64,000 bases of DNA from positions 62,001 through 126,000 of the forward strand of contig CALNHX010002685.1 of the NCBI GenBank assembly GCA_940337035.1. Reading direction: 5' to 3'. Below, in pieces: positions 20,286 to 28,829 of the stretch. Both the position numbers and the translations under genes were made by a program. Numbering within the stretch: position 1 is the stretch's first letter; the number at the start of each line of letters is the position of its first letter. The notes beneath the pieces were generated by a model. It was not told the DNA's origin and made no database searches. It was given only the letters and a program-made list of their open reading frames with translations. The stretch comes from Agriotes lineatus (lineage: Eukaryota > Arthropoda > Insecta > Coleoptera > Elateridae).

Positions 20286-20480
20286 TTACAACAGTCGCCT
20301 AGGATATCCGTGTATAGAACACGCTGGACACCGGTATAGCGCAATGGCGCCCACTTGAACGGGCAGTTGTTCCACACACTGTTGACACACAACGTGATTG
20401 CATGGAACACGACGATGGCTCTTGTTCCGAAATAATGTGGTCTTGCAACCTACGCACTTGGGATATGCTAAAACTAACAA
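20286..20480 (-). CDS. Isolated RING-finger exon
   Basis: Reads CVGC, 16 residues, CNHVVCQQC, 16 residues, then CPAC, so all eight zinc ligands of a C3HC4 RING are present. RING domains usually recruit E2 enzymes in ubiquitin ligases. An AG before TGCGTAGG (about 20,450) may be the 3' splice site. The frame ends in TAA followed by TG and then the donor GTAAGT at 20,283. The same layout (TAA, two bases, GTAAG) ends each RING exon in the 29-48 kb array, which argues for common descent although the proteins differ. Upstream exons are not identified, so the full product and host-versus-transposon origin are unknown. Confidence 0.55.
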   Translation of the reverse strand: MLVLAYPKCVGCKTTLFRNKSHRRVPCNHVVCQQCVEQLPVQVGAIALYRCPACSIHGYPRRLL

Positions 20481-20666
20481 TACGGATTGCTAAGCGAAAT
20501 AGTTATTTACGTATAGAAGGCCGAAAGAGTAAGAGTACGCCCGCAGCCAAAATTTGAGGCCCGATGGAGGATGGCCTTTATTTGGCTAAGGGCGTAATCT
20601 ACTTCTACTTCCGGCCTGAGGTACGTACAACGTTTTACGCACAACTACATGGAACACACTTAGAAG

Positions 20667-22209
20667 CAGAGCTGTGCAGTATTTGTATTAGTAAATACTT
20701 TTTTGATTTAAATACTGTGTAGTATTTAATTACTATGTATTTAAATACTTTTAGGCTATTTAATTACTTTTAGAGTATTTAAATACTTTGAGAGTATTTA
20801 AATATTCTCAAAATATTTAAATATTCTCAAATGATGACGTATTGGACGTTTAAAATTACGCAAAAAGTATTTACTAGTTGGAAATATATTTCTGGAAGAA
20901 TAAAGGTAATTAAATACCTTTGAAAGTAATTGAAAAAATATTTTTCTAACTAGTAAATACTTTTTGCATAATTTTGAACGTCTTTTAGGTTGTCATTTGA
21001 GCTATTCTGGCATTATTAGTCTATACGTTGGAATTCACACTATGAGTCGGTAATCAAAATTCTGGCAAAAAAATACTTATAATTTATAGCAAAAAAAAAT
21101 ACTTACCTATATGAAAGCTTTCAGTTCAACAATATTGCTTGAATGAAAATGAAGTGGAGTATTTGATAGAATACGTTTCTAAGTCATTGGTTTTAGCATT
21201 AGATATTCTGAAATAAAAAGCTAATATATATTATGGATTCGTGATACCAACAATCGCCAGTATGAAAATTAATCTTGAAAAACTAAAAACAGAAAATCCC
21301 AAGTATTTACTTCCTCAAATATAAGAAATGTAACCCCAGATGCTAAATTTAAAGGACAACTTTGTATTTGAACTGAAAATTTTAAATTTATCTTCAAATT
21401 TGTTATTAGCTGAAGGCCTGCAACTTCTGGCAAAGATGTAAAGGAACTGTTATGTATATGAACACGATTTATTAAAAAAAGCGTTTATATTGTTTTAAAT
21501 TTATATTTGTTTAACTAACCTTGTTTTATTTTTTGGTTAATATTCAATAGAAGTAATTTTATCAAAAACGTATTTTCTGGATTTCTGGAAAAAAATAACA
21601 TCTAAACTATGCATTCACTACAAACCAATATGTGTCTATTTTTTTGGTTTTTTATAATTCATGTAAAATAGCGTAAGTGATGTCATCTGTACTATAGGGC
21701 TTACTACAATTATTACAAATATTCGAATGAAAGGAAATTATGAACTTTATATTTAGTTTTGAAAATCGTTAAACTGCTAAAAAGATTATAAATGTCTTTT
21801 TACATTTTAGTGATATCTAAAAACTAAAAGTATTTAAATAATTTTAAAATATTTAAATACTTTTAAAATATTTAAATACTTTTAAAGTATTTAGTATTTA
21901 AATATATTCCATTTTCCTAAGTATTTAGTATTTAATCCGACATAATAATTTGCTTTGCTTGACGCCACTTTGAGAACGAACCCGTGGGCCGAATTGGCTG
22001 ATTTTAGTGTCAATCGCCTCAGGGCGACGCAAGTAAGTCAGTAGTAGGGTTTTCAAATTTTTATAAGTGATTTTTTATGTGGATTTTCTAACCTCAAAAT
22101 TAACTCTACACAAAATGGATCACTCTTGTACAAATTATTATTTCGCGCCCAATTTGGGTGCAGAACGCTAGTAGTTAAATACTTTTTAAAAGTATTTTGC
22201 CCAGCTCTG
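20667..22209. mobile_element. Non-autonomous hAT element, 1543 bp
   Basis: Ends CAGAGCTGTGCAGTATTT and, inverted, CAGAGCTGGGCAAAATAC are typical hAT-type termini. An 8-bp duplication flanks them: CTTAGAAG (20,659-20,666) and CTTAGAAT (22,210-22,217), 7 of 8 identical, the length expected for hAT. Subterminal regions are filled with inverted AGTATTTAAATACTT-like motifs. No transposase frame is visible, so it depends on a partner elsewhere. Confidence 0.8.
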
Positions 22210-22217
22210 CTTAGAAT

Positions 22218-22619
22218 AAATTTACGTGTTTTTAATGGCAAAAATTGCTACCACAGTTAAGGTGCCGGGCGGTAAAGTAATTTGCAGGCAGCAAAGTTAC
22301 TTTACCGCCCGCATATTACTTTACCGCCCGCCGGCCGTAAAGTTGTACTTTCGGTCATGGTAACTAACATCGAAACCTTAATTTTTGGCCCGGTAGTGCG
22401 TAAGACATTTTTGTACTCATGACTTCAAAATTCATATATCCCGGTCATTCCCGATGCGCCGAAACTTACTTTTCCCGCACTGCGGTGTTTTTTACTTTCC
22501 AACAAAAACTAGGGGAATTTGTTTTTTGTAAATTTTTACAATAAACGGGGCTGCGCGCGCTATTGCTCGGTCTATTCTATTCAATTTACCACCATTTTTT
22601 GGCCTATTACGTCGGTCCA
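22218..22619. other. Non-coding stretch with a short GC hairpin
   Basis: GGGCGGTAAAGTAA at 22,267 pairs with TTACTTTACCGCCC ending near 22,309, and another TTACTTTACCGCCC follows near 22,318-22,331. No gene is recognised. Confidence 0.55.
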
Positions 22620-23221
22620 TCTCCAAGGGCGCCCTCGGGGATTCGCCCCTCTCTGGGGCTCCGCCCATCTCCAAGGGGGCCCTGTGGCCTCCGCCCCTCT
22701 CCAGGGGGCCCTCGGGGTTCCGCCCCTCTGAAAGGGGGCCCTCGGGCCTCCGCCCCTCTCCAGGGGGCCCTCGGGCTTCGCCCATCTCTAAGGAGGCGTT
22801 CGGGGCTCCGCCTCCTTTTCAAGGGGGCCCTCGAGGCTCCGCCCCTCTCCAAGGGGGCCCTAGGGGCTCCGCCCATTTTTAAGGGGCCCTCGGGCCTCCG
22901 CCCCTCTCCAGGGGGCCCTCGGGCTTCGCCCATCTCTAAGGAGGCGTTCGGGGCTCCGCCTCCTTTTCAAGGGGGCCCTAGGGGCTCCGCCATTTCCAAG
23001 GGGCCATCGGGCCTCCGCCCCTCTCCAGGGGGCTTTCGGGCTTCGCCCATCTCTAAGGGGGCGTTCGGGGCTCCGCCTCCTTTTCAAGGGGGCCCTCGAG
23101 GCTCCGCCCCTCCCCTGGGGGGCCCTAGGGGCATCGTCCCTCTCCAAGGGGGCCCTCGGGGCTGCGCCCATATTTAAGGGGGCTCTCGGGGCTCCACCCC
23201 TCTCCAAGGGGGCCTTCGGGA
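22620..23221. repeat. GC-rich minisatellite, about 30-bp core
   Basis: About twenty imperfect copies of GGGGGCCCTCGGGGCTCCGC followed by CCMTCTCCAA, including a larger repeated block (22,760-22,850 versus 22,918-22,975 and 23,040-23,105). Composition is strikingly unlike the AT-rich flanks. Because the repeat lacks stops, Gly/Pro/Arg-rich open frames exist on both strands; I regard them as artefacts. Confidence 0.9.
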
Positions 23222-23443
23222 CACACAATTGTAGATCGTTCTTCTTTATTATACAGAGGATTGTCCCTCGTTGGTTTAATTGCGCCTGCAAACACCAGAG
23301 GCGCTGTAAACGTCGACAAAAGCTAACAGGTGCGTAGATAAAAGTTTAGTGATTTGTACTGTCAACTCAGTAAATTAATAAAACACTAAATAATAATTTT
23401 TTTTTTTAAATATTTTCAGTTATTTGTTACAAAAAAACATTGT
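23222..23443. other. AT-rich spacer, no gene
   Basis: Nothing supported beyond a poly-T stretch near 23,398. Confidence 0.4.
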
Positions 23444-23552
23444 ACCTAACTTCTTCGGGAAGAATTTACCCGAATTCGCACTACATGCAGCACTCCCTTC
23501 GGTCGTGCTGCAAACAAAGTGCTCATTCGGGAAAATTACCTTCCCGAACTTG
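23444..23552. repeat. Fold-back element 1
   Basis: CCTAACTTCTTCGGGAAG and CTTCCCGAACTTGTTAGG are inverse, with inner CCCGAATTCGCACT and AGTGCTCATTCGGG also matching and a CAGCACTC/GTGCTG loop stem. It is a near-complete palindrome of about 110 bp. Confidence 0.65.
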
Positions 23553-23569
23553 TTAGGTAAATAACTATT

Positions 23570-23716
23570 ACGAATGCAATAGTATATTACATACCGAGGT
23601 GAAAAGTGTTTCGTTCCTGTCGAGAGATTAAGTAGTTAACCGAGACGCGTAGCGTCGAGGTCAACTTTATCTCGAGACAGGAATGAAACTTTTCACCGTG
23701 GTATGTATACTATTTT
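23570..23716. repeat. Fold-back element 2
   Basis: ATAGTATATTACATACCG and GAGGTGAAAAGTG on the left match CACTTTTCACC and CGGTATGTATACTAT on the right. The inner arms CGTTCCTGTCGAGA/TCTCGAGACAGGAATG also pair. Arms are about 55 bp. Confidence 0.7.
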
Positions 23717-23960
23717 ATTCGCAACCACTTTATTCTAAACAATAATTGAAAAAATTATTATATTATGATACGACAGGTTGTCTCGCATGAATGGATGAAC
23801 GAGATTCCCAGTGTCCCTACCTACACAGCGGACGGGAATGTACTTCCCGCACTCGAGTGCGGGAAGTGAGTGCGGGAAGTAGCGGGCGGAAATGTACGAC
23901 TTCCCACACTCAAATGAGGTCAGTAATGTTAACATTACATATATGGTTGCGAATAAAATA
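23717..23960. repeat. Inverted-repeat element with internal palindrome
   Basis: TATTTTATTCGCAACCAC near 23,711 is inverse to ATGGTTGCGAATAAAATA near 23,942, bounding about 250 bp. Inside, TTCCCGCACTCGAGTGCGGGAA (about 23,843-23,866) is a perfect palindrome, with further GTGCGGGAAGT copies. No coding motif is recognised. Confidence 0.5.
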
Positions 23961-23999
23961 TTAAATATTTTATAATACAAACCCGACTCTGGACCAGAA

Positions 24000-24195
24000 C
24001 TGCCCATGCAACGAACACATTGCAATGGAGTACAGCTTCCACCTGTCAGGGCATGCCTGCAAAGGGATACGCTCATAGCGACCGGAAGTATGCGAAAATA
24101 CAACAGGGTAAGGCACCGAATTTCGTTTTCACCAGCTGGAGAAGACACGCACCTTTTGCACTGTAATTCCGTAAAATCGCCATCCTCTAGATGAA
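24000..24195 (-). other. Cysteine-rich, degenerate RING-like exon (possible)
   Basis: On the minus strand an AG-preceded segment reads CKRC, about 28 residues, then CRHALTGGS and a CVRC pair. Lined up with RING fingers this gives C1-C2, C3-x-H4 and C7-C8, with Thr and Ser where C5 and C6 should be. A GT-starting donor could follow near 23,985. If real it is a decayed relative of the other RING exons on this strand. The match is short and could be chance. Confidence 0.25.
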
Positions 24196-24477
24196 AAAAT
24201 TTTCACTAGTTGTGCTTGCATGTGCACCTCTGAAATAGGTGTAAATATGCGCACTTGCTACGCCGGCAGTCGCGAAATTAAAAGTCCACGCACATTGGCA
24301 TCTTCGGGCTGAACACCACTGTCTATGTTGAAAGTTAAATAAGAAATATAAGAACTGCGATGCTGTACCAGCATTGCTTTAAATGTACCAGTGAATACAT
24401 AATGGTGGTTAGAGAGTTCGGCAGTGTTTCTTAGGGTAGCTATCACATGCTGGTATTAATTCCCGATACTGAGAGTC

Positions 24478-24660
24478 CAAGAGCCGAATTGGAATTGACA
24501 TACAAATGTCTCTACGAACATAAGGCTGGTTCTACATGCTTTCAAAACTATGGCACTGGCACCGCTGTCCTAAACGCGAATTAACACACAAACTACGAAC
24601 TTGAGGCTGGTTCTATGCTCTTTAAATTCTTGATACTGTCACCGCTATCCGGAACAAGAA
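24478..24660 (-). repeat. Minisatellite block A (about 85-bp unit)
   Basis: Two imperfect units carry TACGAACTTGAGGCTGGTTCT, a TTCTTGATACTG-like block and GCTRTCCGGAACAAGA. The same unit recurs at 25,490-25,715 on the other side of the 271-codon frame. The last 20 or so codons of that frame lie in this block. Confidence 0.75.
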
Positions 24661-25408
24661 TTTGTCTTTTTATTACATCGCGTATTTTGTCCCTGTAACT
24701 TCTTTTTGCGAAAGAACTTTGGAGCTCTTTGGGCGTAAAAGATCCGTACTCTTTCTCCACTAAGTTTTTTAATATTTTGAAGTCGCATCTTGTTCTATCA
24801 TTGATACGTGAAACATTGCCTGCATAAAATAGGACACAGCTTTCAAATCTTGATTTATACATAGGAATTGGTATTTGTCTGTGCCCCTCAACCACCTCAA
24901 GACTATTCCTTCTTTCTTTTCTTGTCTTAAAGATCACAGTAGATGATAAATCGTCAAATTCTAAAGGAGTCGGCTCAATATCTTCTTCTTCTAACTCTAC
25001 TTCAGTGATCTCACCAAGAGATCTCCTTTTTCTCAGATTGAAGTTGAAAGACCCTGCTGTGGCGTTAGAGTACTTCGTTATGTCGTTTCTTATTTTTTCG
25101 CCTAAAGATTTTTTGGAATCAGCTATGCAAGTTTCTAGGGACTTCTCAATTTCCTCTAGGTTACATAGCGGCGTTGCGTAGCGCCCAATCATAACACCTA
25201 CAATCATTGATAATAAGAAAAGAATTAACCAGAGAATAGATAAAAAGATGATAGATTTATATTTATTACTAGAGCGTACCTGTATTGGTAATATTCTAAC
25301 ATCACGGCGCTCTTCCGAATTCATGATTAAGAGCTTGTTATTACTAGGAGTCCGTAATTCGATAGTGTCTGAAGGGACTTGCTTCTCAAATTTGTCTCCT
25401 CTTTGCAT
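24593..25408 (-). CDS. Predicted single-pass (type II) membrane protein, 271 residues, unknown function
   Basis: Uninterrupted frame from ATG at 25,408. Residues 1-50 are polar/basic (cytoplasmic if type II). Residues 52-74 form one strong hydrophobic segment (SIIFLSILWLILFLLSMIVG). The rest is a charged ectodomain-like region with two N-glycosylation sequons (Asn115, Asn198), a furin-like RKRR at 126-129, an acidic stretch at 137-147, a second basic cluster RKERR, and five Cys after the membrane segment. No known domain is recognised. Residues about 250-271 are encoded by a copy of the flanking minisatellite. It could be a single-exon host gene, a retrogene or a transposon cargo gene. The long frame in a stop-rich region argues for recent coding constraint. 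Confidence 0.5.
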   Translation of the reverse strand: MQRGDKFEKQVPSDTIELRTPSNNKLLIMNSEERRDVRILPIQVRSSNKYKSIIFLSILWLILFLLSMIVGVMIGRYATPLCNLEEIEKSLETCIADSKKSLGEKIRNDITKYSNATAGSFNFNLRKRRSLGEITEVELEEEDIEPTPLEFDDLSSTVIFKTRKERRNSLEVVEGHRQIPIPMYKSRFESCVLFYAGNVSRINDRTRCDFKILKNLVEKEYGSFTPKELQSSFAKRSYRDKIRDVIKRQILVPDSGDSIKNLKSIEPASSS

Positions 25409-25489
25409 TGAAATGAAAATAATTGATAAGTAAAGAAGATTAGATAGGTTATTATATTCCTTTCATATCCCCCCAAAAACGAACATCTC

Positions 25490-25715
25490 TACGAGCTTGA
25501 GACTGCTTCTACACGCTTTGAATTCTTGATACCGACACCGCTGTCCGGAACAAGAGTTGACATACGAACATCTCTACGAGCTTGAGGCTGGTTCTACACG
25601 CTCTAAATTCTTGATACCGACACAGTTGTCTTAATCAAGAATCGATAAACCAACATTTCTACGAGCTTGGGGCTGGTTCTACACGCGTATGCTCTACGAG
25701 CTTTGAGCTGTCTGG
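25490..25715 (-). repeat. Minisatellite block B (about 85-bp unit)
   Basis: About three units carrying TCTACGAGCTTGAGGCTGGT, CTACACGCTYTRAATTCTTG and CACCGCTGTCCGGAACAAGA. The block lies just upstream of the start codon of the membrane-protein frame, so the same satellite brackets that gene on both sides. Confidence 0.8.
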
Positions 25716-25739
25716 TTTGGTTTTGGTCCTGGTCCGGAG

Positions 25740-26165
25740 CGTCAGTGTCCTAAACACACACCAATCTACAATAATAATAATACAGAGTGAGTGTTAAAGA
25801 GTGAGGAAAGAGCGGGAAATTTTGAATTAAATCCTTGTAATTTTTTGCGATTATGATGGACGTCGTGTGACCGTACGCACGGCCTCGTCTACGCAGTGGG
25901 TGAAAATTGTGATTTTCTAGTGTTATTTACGTTATATAAAGGTGAAAAGTGTGTGAAACTGAAGTAACTAGTGTCCAAAATAGAAGGAAGAAATAAAAGC
26001 GTGATATCTTTGGAATTACAGCACCAAGATTGAAATGTAACGAGTGAATTTTAGGTTATTAAAGCATTTAAGTGCCAAACTCGCATAACTCGTAACCTTG
26101 TGTGTCAGGTGTTATGAACGGCTGACCGTGACCGCGCGCGATAAACACTCCAGGTAAATAAACAA
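25740..26165 (+). other. 5' region of LINE
   Basis: Non-coding, GTG/GTGAG-rich leader-like sequence before the LINE ORF1. No terminal repeat is seen. Exact start unknown. Confidence 0.35.
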
Positions 26166-26949
26166 ACTGCATTTTATTTAAATAGTGTATTTAAGTGTAA
26201 ATGGACTATCATAACAATGACAAAAGCAAAAAAGGTTGCGGGACGAAGTAATATCACCTGAAACGCAACAAAAAATATTTAGTAAAATCGGGCAAAGGGA
26301 ATCGCAGGTAAAGGCTAAAAGTGTAATAAATAAAGACGTTGAAATGAATGAAGTTAAGAACATGCTAGCTAGCTTCATGAATGAACTTAGAAGCGATATA
26401 ACAGAAATAAAAAGTGAATCCGATTCCTACGAGAAGAACTACGCCAAGTGAAAGATGAACGGATAAAAGAGAGAGACGAACTAATGGAAAAAATTTCAAT
26501 AACAGAAAAGAGGTTAGAAATTTTGTAAAAGGCAAAAATTCGCAATAATATTATAATAACAGGCTTACAACTAGACAATGTAATTGTGCAAAGTAATGAG
26601 TTTCCTTAGGGACGAGCTTCAAGTAAACGTGAACATAAAATCAGCTCGCAAAATCGGACCAAATCGGTGCTTAGTAGAAATGGAGTCGTGGGAGTCTAAA
26701 AATAAAGTGATGCGGAATAAATCAAACTTGAAAGGACAAGAAATCTTTATCGAAGGAGACATGACATTTAAGGAAAGAGGAATACAAAAACAAGTCCGAG
26801 AAATGGCCAAAGTAGAAAGTCAAAAAGGCAAGAAAGTAAAAATTGCCTTCCAAAAATTAATAATTGAGGGCAAAGTGTTAAAATGGGATGAAAAAGTGGG
26901 AAAAATGGTGGAACTGAGAAATCTCACCACTACTGCAAAAAACGAGTAG
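26166..26949 (+). pseudogene. LINE ORF1 protein (coiled-coil nucleic-acid chaperone type), broken
   Basis: Frame 1 (26,236-26,451) gives KNMLASFMNELRSDITEIKS, an ORF1-type coiled coil. A frame change follows at about 26,440 into ELRQVKDERIKERDELMEK, then a stop near 26,527. Frame 3 (26,584-26,949) gives LQVNVNIKSARKIG, WESKNKVMRNKSNLKGQEIF and a basic QKLIIEGKVLKWDE tail, resembling ORF1 proteins that accompany RTE-like endonuclease/RT proteins in insects. ORF1 proteins bind element RNA. Stops and frameshifts make it inactive. Confidence 0.65.
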
Positions 26950-26965
26950 GCACGAATTGTAATAA

Positions 26966-27222
26966 GGACTATTCAATTCACCTGCCATCTGTCAAAAAGT
27001 GACCAATGAAAATCCAGAATTCTGACGTTTCTTGACCAATCAAAAAAATATCAGTGGATATATCTTCCTAGAAGGTATTCAAGTGACTATTTTAAACAAA
27101 TGTGATTTTTATTAGGGAAAGTCAATATTAGTGTTCTGTTACTATAGAAATTGCGTAGTTTGTTGCTAGATTTACTGAAAACTAATTCGAAAAAGTAGTT
27201 TGGTTCATTAAATAGTCCCTCG
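26966..27222. repeat. Possible MITE between LINE ORF1 and ORF2
   Basis: GGACTATTCAATTCACC on the left and, inverted, GGACTATTTAATGAACC on the right form imperfect termini around about 255 bp of non-coding AT-rich DNA. No clear target duplication. Confidence 0.35.
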
Positions 27223-27225
27223 AAT

Positions 27226-27403
27226 ACCATTCTTAGTCAAAGTTAAGTAGATTGTTTTTGCGGTGGTATCACTACTCATGTCCATTGCGCTTGGGATTAG
27301 GACTCGTGCTATCGCACTCGTCCTAATCGTGCCAAAGCGCAATGGACATTCGTGACACCACCGCAAAAATAGTCGACATAACTTTGACTACTCATGGTAT
27401 TAT
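27226..27403. mobile_element. Palindromic MITE, about 178 bp
   Basis: ATACCATTCTTAGTCAAAGTTA and TAACTTTGACTACTCATGGTAT are terminal inverse repeats. TTTTTGCGGTGGT and ACCACCGCAAAAA, then TCCATTGCGC and GCGCAATGGA, pair inward to a short loop. The whole is a nearly continuous hairpin with no coding capacity. Confidence 0.75.
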
Positions 27404-27595
27404 AAGTGAATATTTAATGACAGACTGGCGAGTAAATAGAAATGAGAATATGGAAATAAGATAATAATGGTTTGAAAGTGGGAACGTGGAACGTAAGAAG
27501 CCTATCAGATAAAATACAGGAATTGAGTCAGGAATTTAACAAAGCAAATGTAGATATATTGGATCTGACGGAGACCAAGAAAAAAGGCTAACGCC

Positions 27596-27854
27596 CGTAT
27601 TCATAGTCGTTCGCCAGCGGATCGCCGGCGACTCGCCAGAGATTCGTTATGAATAGTATGTTGGCGGCACTGTACGTCTATGTCAAATTCGAGGTTAGCA
27701 GGTTAGATTGTGTGTCAGTTTCTGTCAAAACTGACTGAAAACGTAACCTGATCACCTCGAATTTGACATAGACGTACAGTGCCGCCAACATACTATTCAT
27801 AACGAAACTCCGGCGAGTCGCCGGCGATCCGCAGGCGAACGACTATGAATACGG
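27596..27854. mobile_element. Palindromic MITE with TAA target duplication (Harbinger-like)
   Basis: Termini CGCCCGTATTCATAGTCGTT and inverse AACGACTATGAATACGGGTG are flanked by TAA on both sides. Inner arms (GCCGGCGACTCGCC/GGCGAGTCGCCGGC, TATGTTGGCGGCACTGTACG and its inverse) make almost the whole 259 bp a hairpin. A 3-bp TAA duplication suits PIF/Harbinger. Its core is also found in the fold-back at 50.0-50.4 kb. Confidence 0.8.
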
Positions 27855-27984
27855 GTGTAAGGCATGCTACACAGGGTCCTGCATTAGTGCGTCGGGCATC
27901 CATAGCGTCCTTATTTACAACAGTAGAAAAAAAAGTTTCATACAAAAGTTGTAGGATGTGGGTTGATGCATATTTTAAAAATGT

Positions 27985-28829
27985 TTTTAAATATACAGGG
28001 TGGCCCAAAAAAGTGTGACGTCATAAAATATATATATTTTTAAATGACACACCCTGTATTTTTTGGCACATTAAGTTCCTTTTGTTGTTCTCTCTTATGT
28101 GCCAAAATATTTTTTTATTTGCTTCGATATTTTAGGAGCAATAAATAAAAAAGATGAAAAGATCGTTTTGCACGCTTGGAAAAATTAGAAAAAAATCTTG
28201 TTAGATCTGTTTTGTTCCAGCTAAATAGTGTGAACAGTAATGCTAGAGGTCTAATAATACTCTGACAATCAACAGGTTTTTCTTATTTTATACAGGGTGT
28301 TCAAAATTTGCTTACAAAAATGGCAACTTTCAAATCAGTTTTTCTTAATATTTTTAAATGGCACACCCTGTATTTTATATCATTATTTAATGCAGAATTT
28401 AATTACAAGCATATTTTGTTATAACGAATGTATTAAAATTCTCAATGGTTTTAGAGATAATTTTCCAAAAACCATAAATATCCTCATTAAACTAGTGCAG
28501 TGTATTGGGAAATTATCATAGACAGCCATGAATTCCCCAGAATTGAAATATTATCCCAGCAAGCTATGGAAAAACAATAGGTGCTTTTCAATAGAAAATG
28601 ATTTTGACATTTCTAGTTTCTTGTAATCATTTTTTTATCTCATTTAGTTCTTTTCTGGAGTATTAAATTTTTAAAAATGAATTTTTCAAGGGAAGAGTTA
28701 GTTGATATGGTATTTGTGTTGGGGAATTGTGACAAAAATTATTTACTGGCCAGTAGAGTTTACGCGACTCAGTTTCCGGAAAGGCGTCATCCAGATCCCC
28801 TAAGCTTTACTAGATTGCTCGAGCGTATA
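27985..28829 (+). mobile_element. Truncated DNA-transposon fragment with ACAGGGTG repeats
   Basis: TACAGGGTGGCCCAAAAAA near 27,996 and CACACCCTGTATTTT near 28,048 are inverse. A second pair (TACAGGGTGTTC near 28,294, CACACCCTGTATTTTAT near 28,361) follows. Such ends are common in insect genomes next to DUF4817-type transposase genes, and one such HTH is present at the right end. The fragment replaces part of the LINE endonuclease. Confidence 0.45.
28677..28829 (+). pseudogene. DUF4817-type helix-turn-helix fragment fused to LINE sequence
   Basis: ATG at 28,677 opens a frame reading FSREELVDMVFVLGNCDKN and SRVYATQFPERRHPDP. This is the pattern of the DUF4817 HTH that begins many insect transposase-like proteins (EE.VDM...G......A...Y...FP.RRHP). 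The frame runs on without a stop into the LINE endonuclease block ILGDFNARIS at 28,829, creating a 112-codon hybrid frame that ends at 29,015. Confidence 0.65.

Noticed and set aside
22563..23177. 204-codon Gly/Pro/Arg/Ser frame and its minus-strand counterparts
   Set aside because: Low-complexity translation of the GC-rich minisatellite, open in several frames on both strands.
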